64,000 bases of DNA, from assembly GCA_035315065.1 (NCBI GenBank), contig DATFYM010000111.1:1-64000 (forward strand), given 5' to 3'. The translations under genes were made by a program, and so were the position numbers. Shown here piece by piece: positions 44,784 to 53,822 of the stretch. The DNA is from DATFYM01 sp035315065. Its GTDB lineage: Bacteria; Acidobacteriota; Terriglobia; UBA7540. The notes beneath the pieces are model-generated. The model ran no database searches, was not told where the DNA came from, and worked only from the letters and a program-made list of their open reading frames with translations. The number at the start of each line of letters is the position of its first letter. The stretch's first letter is position 1.

Positions 44784-45674
44784 ATGTCTGCGAGTTCCGA
44801 GTCCGGTGTCTGCGAACCCCGAACCCCGGACCCCGAGCCCGGCCTCCACGTCCACGCCGTCGCTTTCCGCTATCCGCATTTCGACTTGGTGCCGACGAGC
44901 TTTGCGGCCAAGCCAAGCGAGGTGCTGGCGATTGTTGGACCAAACGGGTCGGGCAAATCGACTCTGCTCGCCGTGGTGAGCGGCCGGCTGACGCCGTTCT
45001 CCGGCAGTGTGTGGCTCGACGGCGCGGACATCCACCGCCTCTCGCTGGGTGAGCGCGCCCGCAAGGTGGGGCTGGCGCGGCAGGAAGCGCCGCTGCTGTT
45101 CAGCTTCGACGTCCAGGAATTCGTCCGCCAGGGACGCCACCCGCACCTCGGCGGTCGGCTCTTCGAGTCTCCCGAAGACGAGCGCTGGGTGGACTGGGCC
45201 ATCGAGCAGACCGACCTCGCGTCGCTCGCCCGGCGGCGCGTCACGGAGATCAGCGGCGGCGAATTCCAGCGGGCAATCCTGGCGCGCACCCTGGCCCAGC
45301 GGCCGCGACTGGTGCTGCTCGACGAGCCCACGGCGCACCTCGATATCGGCTATCAGATCGAGATGTTGCGCCTCTTGCGCCGGCTGGCAGCGGCGGAGCG
45401 CTTCGCCGCCGTGATTGTCACCCATGAGCTGAACCTCGCCGCCGAGTTCGCGGATTCGATCCTGTTGCTCGACGCCGGGCGCAGCTTGGCCAGCGGGAGC
45501 GCCGAACAGGTGCTTCAGGCAGAATTGCTGGGACGCATCTTTCGCACGCCGGTGCTGGTCGACCGCAACCCGGCGAGCGGCCGTCCGCGCATCACGTGGG
45601 CCGCCGCTAGAGGTCCAGAGGGGTCGCCGCCTGATCAGAAGGGACTATTCGTGGCCATTAACCTGCCCAAATAG
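44784..45674 (+). CDS. ABC transporter ATPase (BtuD/FecE-like)
   Basis: A 296-residue importer ATPase. Walker A is GPNGSGKSTLL, the signature is ISGGEFQRAILARTL and Walker B is LVLLDEPTAHLD. The closest type is cobalamin/siderophore/heme ATPase, which fits the binding protein at 38571 and permease at 39701, about 4 kb upstream on the same strand. Its first 30 residues (MSASSESGVCEPRTPDPEPG) are low-complexity; a start near residue 20-30 is possible, although ATG 44784 is the only early ATG. Confidence 0.87.
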   Translation: MSASSESGVCEPRTPDPEPGLHVHAVAFRYPHFDLVPTSFAAKPSEVLAIVGPNGSGKSTLLAVVSGRLTPFSGSVWLDGADIHRLSLGERARKVGLARQEAPLLFSFDVQEFVRQGRHPHLGGRLFESPEDERWVDWAIEQTDLASLARRRVTEISGGEFQRAILARTLAQRPRLVLLDEPTAHLDIGYQIEMLRLLRRLAAAERFAAVIVTHELNLAAEFADSILLLDAGRSLASGSAEQVLQAELLGRIFRTPVLVDRNPASGRPRITWAAARGPEGSPPDQKGLFVAINLPK

Positions 45675-45724
45675 CACGGACTCCGAGACATGACTTTCGG
45701 ACCCGTTCCCGGACCCGTTCCCGG

Positions 45725-45753
45725 CTGACAACAATCGCGGACGCGGCTAGAAT
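45725..45753 (+). promoter_or_regulatory. Likely promoter of the desaturase gene
   Basis: -35 CTGACA (45725-45730), a 17-base spacer, and -10 TAGAAT (45748-45753), about 95 bases before the ATG at 45849. Confidence 0.5.
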
Positions 45754-45848
45754 GGATCGTCATTCTTCAGGGCATGTGCCCCGGAGCGGAGCACGCTCCT
45801 GAAGCGTTACTGGGGCGCACGCGCGCTCCCTCTTCTACGAGACTCGAT

Positions 45849-47435
45849 ATGGCTTCCCGGTACGACGCCATCGTCATCGGTGGCGGTCACAATGGTCTGG
45901 TAAACGCGGCCTATCTCGCGCGCGCCGGCAAGAAGGTGCTGGTTCTGGAGCGGCGCCACGTTCTGGGCGGCGCGGCGGTGACCGAGGAAGTGTTCCCAGG
46001 CTTCAAGTTCTCTGTTTGCTCGTACGTGGTCTCGCTGCTGCGGCCGGAGATCATCCGCGAACTGGACCTCCCGCGTCACGGGCTCGAAATCCTCCCGCTG
46101 GACGGCACCTTCACGCCGATACCCGGCGGCGACTACCTGTGGCGCGTCGACGACCACGCCAAGACGCGCCGCGAGATCGCCCGCCATTCCAAACTCGACG
46201 CCGAAGCTTACGAGGAATACGGCAAGGCTATGGCGCAGATGGCCAAGTTCGTGAAGCCGATCCTCGGCATGACGCCACCCAATCCTGCCAAGCTTTCGAT
46301 TCGCGAGATCAGGGACCTGCTCTTTCTCGGCCGCCGGTTCCAGCGGCTGCCGGGCCCCGACCAATACAACCAGGTGCAGTTGATGACCATGAGCGCAGCC
46401 GACTTCCTCGATCAGTGGTTCGAGACCGACGTGCTCAAGGCCACCATGTCCGCCTCCGGCATCATCGGCACCTTCCTCGGCGTCCGTTCTCCCGGAACGG
46501 CCTACGTGCTGCTGCACCATTACATGGGCGAGATCGACGGCGCGTTCCGCTCGTGGGGATTCGCCCGCGGCGGCACCGGCGCGATCTCGAATGCCATCGC
46601 CGATGCCGCGCGCGAAGCGGGAGTGGAGATTCGCACCGAGTCGCCCATCGCTCGGATACTGGTGAAGAACGGCCAGGCGCGCGGCGTCGCGCTCGCGAAC
46701 GGCGACGATATCGCGGCCGACGTGGTTTCGTCCAGCGTCGACCCTCACCTGACTTTCCTCAGGATGATCGAGCCCGGCCAGCTTCCGGATGATTTCCTGG
46801 AGGAAGTGCGGCGCTACAAGTTTCGCGGCTCGTCGGGCAAAGTGAACCTGGCGCTCGACGCCCTTCCCGACTTCAAGTGCTTGCCGGGATCGGGCGCACA
46901 CCTGCGCGGCGCCATCTCCATCTCGCCCAGCGTGGATTACATGGAGCGCGCCTACGACGAAGCCAAATACGGCAAGTATTCGAGCCGCCCCTATATTGAC
47001 ATGGTCATCCCGACGCTCACCGACCCCTCGGTGGCTCCACCAGGTAAGCACGTGATGTCGTGCTTCGTGCAGTACGCGCCTTACAAGTTGAAAGAGGGAA
47101 CGTGGGACGAGCAGCGCGAAGCCTTCGGCGACAACGTCGTTAACACCATCGCCGACTATACGCCGAACCTGAAGAACATCATCCTCCATCGTCAGGTGCT
47201 GACGCCGCTCGACCTCGAGCGCGACTTTGGGCTGACCGAAGGAAACATCTTCCAAGGCGAGCTGACGCTGGAGCAGTTGTTCTTCCTGCGCCCCGTCCCG
47301 GGCTGGGCGCAGTATCGCACGCCCATCAAGAATCTGTATATGTGCGGCTCGGCCACGCATCCGGGTGGCGGCATTATGGGAGCGCCGGGCCGACTGGCGG
47401 CGATGCAGATCTTGAAGGATTGGAAAGTGAGGTAG
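45849..47435 (+). CDS. Phytoene desaturase-like FAD oxidoreductase
   Basis: A 528-residue protein of the carotenoid desaturase/PYROXD2-like amine-oxidase superfamily. The N-terminal dinucleotide-binding motif IVIGGGHNGLVNAAYLA is followed by LERRHVLGGAAVTEE. The C-terminal FAD motif is LYMCGSATHPGGGIMGAPG. It acts on a hydrophobic polyene or related substrate, unknown here. It is paralogous to the gene at 48000, and the two flank a hairpin-borne four-helix-bundle gene. ATG 45849 matches the family start; ATG 45774 would add 25 unlikely residues. Confidence 0.85.
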   Translation: MASRYDAIVIGGGHNGLVNAAYLARAGKKVLVLERRHVLGGAAVTEEVFPGFKFSVCSYVVSLLRPEIIRELDLPRHGLEILPLDGTFTPIPGGDYLWRVDDHAKTRREIARHSKLDAEAYEEYGKAMAQMAKFVKPILGMTPPNPAKLSIREIRDLLFLGRRFQRLPGPDQYNQVQLMTMSAADFLDQWFETDVLKATMSASGIIGTFLGVRSPGTAYVLLHHYMGEIDGAFRSWGFARGGTGAISNAIADAAREAGVEIRTESPIARILVKNGQARGVALANGDDIAADVVSSSVDPHLTFLRMIEPGQLPDDFLEEVRRYKFRGSSGKVNLALDALPDFKCLPGSGAHLRGAISISPSVDYMERAYDEAKYGKYSSRPYIDMVIPTLTDPSVAPPGKHVMSCFVQYAPYKLKEGTWDEQREAFGDNVVNTIADYTPNLKNIILHRQVLTPLDLERDFGLTEGNIFQGELTLEQLFFLRPVPGWAQYRTPIKNLYMCGSATHPGGGIMGAPGRLAAMQILKDWKVR

Positions 47436-47502
47436 AAGCAAGAAGCAAAGGAGCAAGAAGCACGAAGTAAAGGAGCAGGAAGCAAGAAGCAGGAAGCAGG
47501 AA
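47434..47502. repeat. 5' arm of agaagca heptad inverted repeat enclosing a gene
   Basis: Tandem agaagca, aggagca and ggaagca words begin at the desaturase stop. They pair with the arm at 47949-47997. The loop between the arms holds a complete four-helix-bundle gene. Confidence 0.9.
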
Positions 47503-47527
47503 GAGCTAGAACCGAGGAGGAGATTGT

Positions 47528-47899
47528 ATGCAACCAGAAAGGGCTGCCGCGCGAAGTTTCTGTGACCTCGATGTTTGGCAAAAGTCACACCAGTATGTCC
47601 TGGCTGTCTACCGGTTGACGGGCGGATTTCCAAAGCAGGAGACTTACGGTCTAGCGAGCCAGATGCGGCGTGCAGCGGTTTCCATTGCGGCCAACATTGC
47701 AGAAGGTTTTGGGAAGCGGGGCAAGCTCGACAAAGCGCGGTTCATGAACATTGCCGAAGGATCAGTCGAAGAGAGCCGCTATTATTTGATCCTCGCTCGG
47801 GACCTCGGCTATGGTCCCACCGAGTCGTTGATGCGGTCTCTCGAAGACGGCAGTCGGCTTCTCAGTGCATACGCGAGAGCCATTTTGGCATCTGCCTAA
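47528..47899 (+). CDS. Four-helix-bundle protein (S23/rRNA-intervening-sequence family)
   Basis: A 123-residue helical protein. It carries the family pattern FCDLDVWQKSHQYVLAVYRL, FPKQETYGLASQMRRAAVSI, then ANIAEGFGKRG and an amphipathic C-terminal half. Relatives are encoded inside 23S rRNA intervening sequences, and the Avd accessory proteins of diversity-generating retroelements share the fold. Here the gene lies in the loop of a long heptad inverted repeat, not in rRNA. The ribosome-binding site accgaggagg precedes ATG 47528. Nucleic-acid binding is inferred from the family. Confidence 0.87.
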   Translation: MQPERAAARSFCDLDVWQKSHQYVLAVYRLTGGFPKQETYGLASQMRRAAVSIAANIAEGFGKRGKLDKARFMNIAEGSVEESRYYLILARDLGYGPTESLMRSLEDGSRLLSAYARAILASA

Positions 47900-47948
47900 C
47901 GGGTCAGAAGTGTGAGCCGGAAGGGCCCAGAAGCAAGGAATACCGGGT

Positions 47949-47997
47949 TTCCTGCTTCTCGGCTTCTTGGCTTCTTGCTTCTCTGCTTCTTGCTTCT
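47949..47997. repeat. 3' arm of the agaagca inverted repeat
   Basis: Pyrimidine-rich complement of the arm at 47434-47502, ending two bases before the next start codon, so that gene has no Shine-Dalgarno sequence. Confidence 0.9.
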
Positions 47998-47999
47998 GT

Positions 48000-49592
48000 A
48001 TGTCTACTCAACACGACATCGTCATCATCGGCGCTGGCCACAACGGTCTCGTCACCGCTTTCTATCTGGCCAAGGCGGGACTGAAGCCGTTGGTCCTGGA
48101 GCGCCGACCTGTGGTTGGCGGCGCGGCCATCACGGACGAGTTCCATCCCGGCTTCAAATGCTCGACGCTCGCCCACACCGCCGGACCGCTCGCGCCGGTT
48201 ATCGTTCGCGACATGCAACTCGAACGCCACGGCTTGGAGATGATCCGGCCCGGGGTGCGCGTATTTGCGCCTTCCCTCGACGGGCCAGACGGCGGAGCCT
48301 TGCTGCTCTACGATGATGCTGCCAGGTCCGCCGAGTCGATCGCGAAGTTCTCGAAGAAAGACGCGGAGAAGTTTCCCGAGTTCCAGCAGACGCTCGCTAG
48401 TATCGCCGCCGTGCTCGGCCGAGTGATGGCCGAGACGCCGCCCTCCATCGACGATCCGAGCGCCCGCGACCTCTGGCGCCTGCTCCGTACCGGCAAGGCC
48501 CTGCGCGGGCTAGGCCAGAAGGATATGTACCGCCTGCTTCGCTGGGGACCGATGGCGGTGGCCGATCTCGTGGGCGAGTGGTTTGAGACCGAACTCCTGC
48601 GGGCAACCATCGCCGCGCGCGGCATCTTCGGCGCTTTTCTCGGACCATGGTCGGCGGGATCGAGCGCTCTTCTGTTGATGCGTGCGGCGGCAGATCCGCA
48701 CCCGGCGGGCAGCGCCTCGTGTGCCAAGGGAGGAATGGGCGCGCTTACCCAGGCCATGGCCGCCGCCGCTGTGGCCGCAGGCGCGCGCATTCGCACCGAT
48801 GCCGCGGTCTCGCAAATTGTCGTGAAGGACGGCCGCGTCGCTGGGGTTGTTCTCGCCAGTGGCGAAGAGACTGCCGCGCCCACCGTGATCTCGGGCGCCG
48901 ATCCGCGGCGGACGTTCCTGCGGCTGATCGACCCGGTACACCTGACGCCCGACTTCCTCGGACGCGTGCAGAACTACCGGTCGATGGGCACCGTTGCCAA
49001 AGTGAATCTCGCGCTCGACGCGCTGCCCTCGCTCGGCGCCTCGACAATGCTGATAGGACGCATTCACATCGGCCCCGAGATCGACTACCTCGAGCGGGCC
49101 TTCGACGATTCCAAGTACGGCAGCTTCTCACAGCAGCCCGTGCTCGATATCACGATTCCGTCGGTCACGGATTCCTCCCTCGCGCCTCCCGGCAAGCACG
49201 TGATGTCGATCGCGGTGCAATTTGCTCCTTACAAACTGAAGAGCGGCGACTGGAACTCGCAGCGCGGGGCATTGGGAGACGCGGTGGTACGGACGCTCGG
49301 CGCCTATGCGCCTGATCTTCCAGGGTTGATTCAGCACCGGCAGGTGATCACGCCGCTCGATCTCGAAGAGACTTACGGTATCACCGGCGGGCACATCTTT
49401 CACGGCGAACTCTCGCTCGACCAACTCTTCACCATGCGCCCGCTGCTCGGTTGGGCGCGGTACCGCACGCCGATTCAGGGGCTTTACCTCTGCGGTTCCG
49501 GTACCCACCCGGGGAACGGCCTCACGGGACTCTCGGGCCTCAATTCCTCAAGGGAAATCGTGAAGGATTGGAAGAAATCGAAGCGTGGTTGA
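48000..49592 (+). CDS. Phytoene desaturase-like FAD oxidoreductase, second copy
   Basis: A 530-residue paralogue of the protein at 45849, with IVIIGAGHNGLVTAFYLAKA at the N-terminus and LYLCGSGTHPGNGLTG at the C-terminal FAD site. The two differ in the middle substrate domain, so they probably act on different intermediates or as a heteromer. The start ATG at 48000 immediately follows a repeat arm and lacks a Shine-Dalgarno sequence; translation may be leaderless or weak. The open frame upstream (47967) is repeat-derived. Confidence 0.85.
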   Translation: MSTQHDIVIIGAGHNGLVTAFYLAKAGLKPLVLERRPVVGGAAITDEFHPGFKCSTLAHTAGPLAPVIVRDMQLERHGLEMIRPGVRVFAPSLDGPDGGALLLYDDAARSAESIAKFSKKDAEKFPEFQQTLASIAAVLGRVMAETPPSIDDPSARDLWRLLRTGKALRGLGQKDMYRLLRWGPMAVADLVGEWFETELLRATIAARGIFGAFLGPWSAGSSALLLMRAAADPHPAGSASCAKGGMGALTQAMAAAAVAAGARIRTDAAVSQIVVKDGRVAGVVLASGEETAAPTVISGADPRRTFLRLIDPVHLTPDFLGRVQNYRSMGTVAKVNLALDALPSLGASTMLIGRIHIGPEIDYLERAFDDSKYGSFSQQPVLDITIPSVTDSSLAPPGKHVMSIAVQFAPYKLKSGDWNSQRGALGDAVVRTLGAYAPDLPGLIQHRQVITPLDLEETYGITGGHIFHGELSLDQLFTMRPLLGWARYRTPIQGLYLCGSGTHPGNGLTGLSGLNSSREIVKDWKKSKRG

Positions 49593-49661
49593 AATTCCGC
49601 GATTCCTTTCCCAGCCGTAAACTCCTCCGCCCACATGATCGTTCTTCCCGCACAGAAACGT

Positions 49662-50111
49662 TCACCGCACGCCAGCGATGAAGACAGCCATTGTGGCCAT
49701 GACGAAGATGACCTGCATGGCAGTGCGAGTAACAAGCGGGGTCGCCGGTCGACCAGCAATCGTAAGCCGCTCGCGCGCCGCGTGAACGTTTGCCGGAAAA
49801 ACGGCCAACAGAAACAGCGACAGAGACAAGCCGACAAATGGCGCGATCGTCGGGATCAAGAGGCCAATCGCCCCCAGGATTTCGAGGACCCCCGTCATGG
49901 TCACCAGCAAGTCCGGCCGGGGAAACCGCGGCGGAACCATGTGAATCAGGTCGGCCCGGCGTCGGCCCCAGTGAGCAGAGGCGGTCAGCAGGAACATGGC
50001 AGCCAACGAGACCCGCAACGCCGTCCACCACCCGAAAGAAAACGGCACTCCGAGCCGGCCAAGGATGTTGAGCAGCAAAAACGACGTCAGGAGAAGAATA
50101 AATGGTGCCAT
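49662..50111 (-). CDS. DoxX-like membrane protein
   Basis: A 149-residue protein with four hydrophobic helices (FILLLTSFLLLNILG; LRVSLAAMFLLTASAHW; LEILGAIGLLIPTIAPFVGL; VIFVMATMAVFIAGV). The His-Trp-Gly and Arg-rich loop after helix 2 and the overall layout fit the DoxX/DoxD family. Function uncertain, perhaps redox or detoxification. It is transcribed opposite to the desaturase gene, tail to tail. Confidence 0.75.
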   Translation of the reverse strand: MAPFILLLTSFLLLNILGRLGVPFSFGWWTALRVSLAAMFLLTASAHWGRRRADLIHMVPPRFPRPDLLVTMTGVLEILGAIGLLIPTIAPFVGLSLSLFLLAVFPANVHAARERLTIAGRPATPLVTRTAMQVIFVMATMAVFIAGVR

Positions 50112-50139
50112 GTGGATGCCATAGATGAGTCAGCTCGCG

Positions 50140-50661
50140 CTAGCCTGCCTTCTTATGCTGCAAGTCGCCGTACAGCTCCTTTTCCGAGAGGACGTTCTTC
50201 AGTTCTTCCACGATCTCCGCGTGTTCCTGGCGAACGGCGCCGGGTGAGGGCGAGAGGTCCGGACGAAACGAGTGCTCGAGCGGCGCGATGACGCCCGCAA
50301 TAGCCACGCCGTCGGTACTCGTGCCGGCCCCATTGCGGGCTTCGCGCGCAAGCTCGACCGCCTGGCGAGTGAGCACCGCCCATTTATTCTCGAGTCCCGT
50401 GGGCCCGATGCGCCGCATACGCTCCAGCCCGTGAAAGAGGTTCTGGTACGCGCGCCGGTTGAGCTGGAATGTGTTCGTCTTGATGACGTCGGCGCCGGCG
50501 GCGATGTAGTCTCGATGAACTTGACGCACCGCCTCCGGGTGTTGCTCGATGCCGTGGCAGCGCCAGTAGACGCCGCGGCGCAGAACTTCCGTCCCCACGC
50601 CGCCATCCAGCAGAACCGTCTCGCCGCGCGCCAGCTTCTCCTTGACCTTCTGATAGCCCAT
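50140..50661 (-). CDS. Homocysteine S-methyltransferase, truncated
   Basis: A 173-residue protein with the N-terminal barrel half of the homocysteine methyltransferase family: ETVLLDGGVGTEVLRRG, then AGADVIKTNTFQLNR. The C-terminal half with the zinc-binding Gly-Gly-Cys-Cys segment is absent; the frame stops after a short unrelated helix (ELYGDLQHKKAG). Full-length family members have about 300 residues. It cannot bind zinc as it stands, so it is probably a decaying gene. ATG at 50661 is chosen over 50679. Confidence 0.75.
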   Translation of the reverse strand: MGYQKVKEKLARGETVLLDGGVGTEVLRRGVYWRCHGIEQHPEAVRQVHRDYIAAGADVIKTNTFQLNRRAYQNLFHGLERMRRIGPTGLENKWAVLTRQAVELAREARNGAGTSTDGVAIAGVIAPLEHSFRPDLSPSPGAVRQEHAEIVEELKNVLSEKELYGDLQHKKAG

Positions 50662-50752
50662 AGTCTCTCTCAGCCTCACGTTACGGCCCAGCGTATGTTC
50701 GACAGTATAGCGCCGCTGTGGCGCCGGTCAGCAGGCGCCTTCGGCTTTTCGC

Positions 50753-53632
50753 TTACTGCTTCCGATCTTCCCTCAACTCCTTCCGCATCGCCTTCGGATC
50801 GTCGAGACGCGGAGAACTCGCTTTCATATCGAGGCCCGTCTCGACCACCTTCGCGGGGTCGAACACGCGCGCATCGACCGGCAGCGCCGTGTAAGGTGTC
50901 AAGTCGGGCTGATCGTTGAAGCACGGCCCTAAATCGCTCGCCGCCGCGTCGTACTGGTTGAGGTAAGGCATGCCGAGAATCAGGTCGATGGTCTTGAGAA
51001 TACTCGAAGTGCTCACATGGACATGGCAGACACCGTGCGCATAGGGGCTGATGATCATCAGCAGGCTGCGGTGCGCGTCCACGTGGTCGGTGCCGGCCTG
51101 CGCGTCATCTTCGGTCACGAACATCGCGGTATCCTTCCAGTACGGGCTGTGCGAGAAGAGTTCCACCAGCTTGCCGAGCGCGAGATCGTTGTCCGCGACG
51201 TAGGAAGCGCGATAGGGGTAGCCCTCTTTGGGTCGCGGGTCGGCGGTGTGGTCGTTGGGGAGCCAGAGGAAAAGCAACTGCGGCAATGGTGACTCGTGGC
51301 TGTCGGCAAAGCGCACGTTGAACTCGTTCTGGAACTGCTGGAAGCGGTACTGATCGGAAATATTGAGGTTGAACGTCGGGTAGCTGCGCGAAGTGTTCTC
51401 AAACTGGACCTCGGGCATGGGAACGTTGGTAGCGAGGCGCACGCCGGTGGGTTCCAGACCGGGACCTTCGTCGTCGCCCCCCATTTCCACTCCCTCGCCG
51501 TAATTGCGGAAGCTGATTCTGTTCCGTGCCAGGTGCTCCCACAGCGAGCCGGCTTCGAGGTAGGTCTCGGGCCACGGATTGCTCGCCCCAATCTCAATGC
51601 GACCCGGTGCGTCGTCGTCGGGCTTGAAGTCGAACTTACCGCCGTAACCGGCCGGCCAGGAAGCTTCGAAGATTTCATTGGGATAGTCGTTCACCAGCCA
51701 GTGATGGCCGTCGACGGAAACGTCGCCATCCACGTAGAAGTTGTCGCTGATGGCGAACCGCCGCGCCAGGGCGTGGTGATTGGGCGTGACGTTGGCGTGC
51801 TCCACCGTCGCCGTGCCGTCTTTCGCGTTGCCCTTTACCGTGACGTCCGTGCCGTACTCGGTAAGCGACGGGTCGGCTTCGATCTTCTCGCCGCTCGCGG
51901 GCGCGAGATCGCCGAAGACCTGGTCGAACGTGCGGTTCTCTTTCACGATGAAAACGACGTGGTGAATGTTGAGGAGCCCTGGGAAACGAAGCGTCGGAGG
52001 GGCGCCAATTCGATCAGATTGAAGCCGACCGCTCAGGTAGGCGAGGGAGTCCGAGACCGTGGTCACGAACGAAGGCAGGAATCCATTGTTGCGCAGCGTC
52101 TGGAATGTCTCGCCGCTGAGGGCGGCTACAGCGAATGCTACAGCTAACCACTTACCATGAGTCAGGCTTGCCGGTGGAATCTCGATCACCGAGACTGTTC
52201 CTTTGGTGATATCCCCGATGTATGTTCCCTCCAGGCCCTCGTGGAACTCCTGCCCGCCGTTGGGCCCAGCTCCGAAGCCTTTGCCATTGGTTACGTAAAC
52301 GGTCTTGCCGTCGTGGCTCGTTTCCACCCGAGCGGGAAACCAGCCGGTGGGGATGTATCCCAGAACCTTGCCGCGGTGGGTATCGAGCACCGCCAGCGCA
52401 TTAATGCCCGAGCAGGCCACGTAGAGCCGCTCCTGGTCGGGGCTGAGCGCCAGGCCGAACGGGAGCACGCCGCGCAGGCCCTTCACCGAGGGCGCGGGCT
52501 CAATCACAATGGTCTTTTCAATGCGATTGCGGCGCGCGTCGATGATCGTGATGCTGTCCTGGGCGGCGTTGGAGACGTAAACCTTGCGGCGCCCCACCAC
52601 GACGCCTCCTGGGCTGCTGCCGCCCAACGATTGCGGGCCAATCGGCACGCCGGTCCTGATCCGGGCCGTGACGCGGGCGCGCGCGGGGTCAGCAACATCC
52701 AGCACCCACACGGAATTCGACTCCGGCACATTGGGATCGCCGAGGCCGTGGATCTTTTTGCCCTCCACTTCCACGCCCTCGTCCGCCTCTTTGGAAGGGT
52801 AGCCGTAGGGCGGGAAGTCGAGCCCGGTATTCTTGGCGTCTTTCGCGTAGTAGCCCGGCACCAGCGAGTACCGGAACGTGCCCACATTGGTGACGTAGGC
52901 GCGGTGGCCGTCGGGGGAGAGCGCCAGGCCAAAAGGCATTCGGCCCACGCCGATGCTGGCCGCGATCTGCTTGGATTGGGTGTCGAAAATCACCAGGCGG
53001 AAATGCGCCATGTCCGCCACGTAGAGCCACCGGCCATCGGGCGACAGTTTCAACTCGCCGGTAAGACTGTTGGCGTAGGTCTTGCCCTCGAACGCGCCGT
53101 CGGCGCTGAGAACGCCCAGGTCCTGGTGGGTGGCGAGATCAAAAATGCCCACGCGACCGTTGTTGCCCTCGGAGACGTAGAGCGTCTGGTTGTCGGGCGC
53201 AATGGCCACGCCCATATAGACGCTGTCGGGGTCGCTCTCCGTGTCGCGCTTCGGAAACCCTTCCGGAATCTGCGCCACTTTCGGGCTGGGGCTGGCGAGG
53301 TCGGTGACAATCGAGACGGAAAACGGCGCCGTGCCGCCGTTCGAGGTCACCAGCGTCCGGCCATCGGGACTGAGCGCCAACCCATAAGGATGCGGCGCCA
53401 CTTTCACCTGCACGCCGCGCGGGGTGATGATCCGGCCGTTAGGCAGCACCGTTTCTCCAGCGGGGTCGATGTGCGTGAAGCGGTCGCCCGCCGGTGCCCG
53501 CATGGAAGTGGCGTTCTGTAGCGGCGATGTCCCCACCGCGGCATCGGTGGCATCGCCGCCGGCCCCTTGCGGCGAAACCACACGCGCCACGCCCAAGACG
53601 ACAGAAAGCATCAGGATCAGTTGACGCCGCAA
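50753..53632 (-). CDS. Secreted YVTN beta-propeller fused to alkaline-phosphatase-family phosphoesterase
   Basis: A 959-residue exported protein. After a signal peptide (residues 1-22), residues 60-510 form a YncE-like propeller with repeated PYGLALSPDG, SVDGHH-free blades and LSPDGRWLYVADM-type strands. Residues 560-930 are a phosphoesterase of the AcpA/phospholipase C type: HVVFIVKENRTFDQVFGDL at the metal site, then NHHALARRFAISDNFYVDGD, and MFVTEDDAQAGTDHVDAHRS near the end. Such two-domain proteins are found in Acidobacteriota and other soil bacteria; the substrate could be phospholipid or another phosphoester. It is encoded alone on the minus strand. Confidence 0.85.
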   Translation of the reverse strand: MRRQLILMLSVVLGVARVVSPQGAGGDATDAAVGTSPLQNATSMRAPAGDRFTHIDPAGETVLPNGRIITPRGVQVKVAPHPYGLALSPDGRTLVTSNGGTAPFSVSIVTDLASPSPKVAQIPEGFPKRDTESDPDSVYMGVAIAPDNQTLYVSEGNNGRVGIFDLATHQDLGVLSADGAFEGKTYANSLTGELKLSPDGRWLYVADMAHFRLVIFDTQSKQIAASIGVGRMPFGLALSPDGHRAYVTNVGTFRYSLVPGYYAKDAKNTGLDFPPYGYPSKEADEGVEVEGKKIHGLGDPNVPESNSVWVLDVADPARARVTARIRTGVPIGPQSLGGSSPGGVVVGRRKVYVSNAAQDSITIIDARRNRIEKTIVIEPAPSVKGLRGVLPFGLALSPDQERLYVACSGINALAVLDTHRGKVLGYIPTGWFPARVETSHDGKTVYVTNGKGFGAGPNGGQEFHEGLEGTYIGDITKGTVSVIEIPPASLTHGKWLAVAFAVAALSGETFQTLRNNGFLPSFVTTVSDSLAYLSGRLQSDRIGAPPTLRFPGLLNIHHVVFIVKENRTFDQVFGDLAPASGEKIEADPSLTEYGTDVTVKGNAKDGTATVEHANVTPNHHALARRFAISDNFYVDGDVSVDGHHWLVNDYPNEIFEASWPAGYGGKFDFKPDDDAPGRIEIGASNPWPETYLEAGSLWEHLARNRISFRNYGEGVEMGGDDEGPGLEPTGVRLATNVPMPEVQFENTSRSYPTFNLNISDQYRFQQFQNEFNVRFADSHESPLPQLLFLWLPNDHTADPRPKEGYPYRASYVADNDLALGKLVELFSHSPYWKDTAMFVTEDDAQAGTDHVDAHRSLLMIISPYAHGVCHVHVSTSSILKTIDLILGMPYLNQYDAAASDLGPCFNDQPDLTPYTALPVDARVFDPAKVVETGLDMKASSPRLDDPKAMRKELREDRKQ

Positions 53633-53822
53633 GAGAGTACCCTCCGACTGAAACGTTGAACCGTGCCGGCGTCCCTCTGCCAGCCATCGTATGGGCCGGC
53701 CGCTCCGGCGGGGCTTTCACGCGAGCAGTATTCCATCATCAGGAAAAATTAGGACCGTGAACGGGTTGTCAAGCAATATTACCCACCGGATGGGCCGGTT
53801 CCCCACGCTAAGCGCTTCTCTT

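Noticed and set aside
45690..45726. Direct repeat ggacccgttccc as half of another hairpin
   Set aside because: No complementary arm is found nearby, so it does not belong with the inverted repeats.
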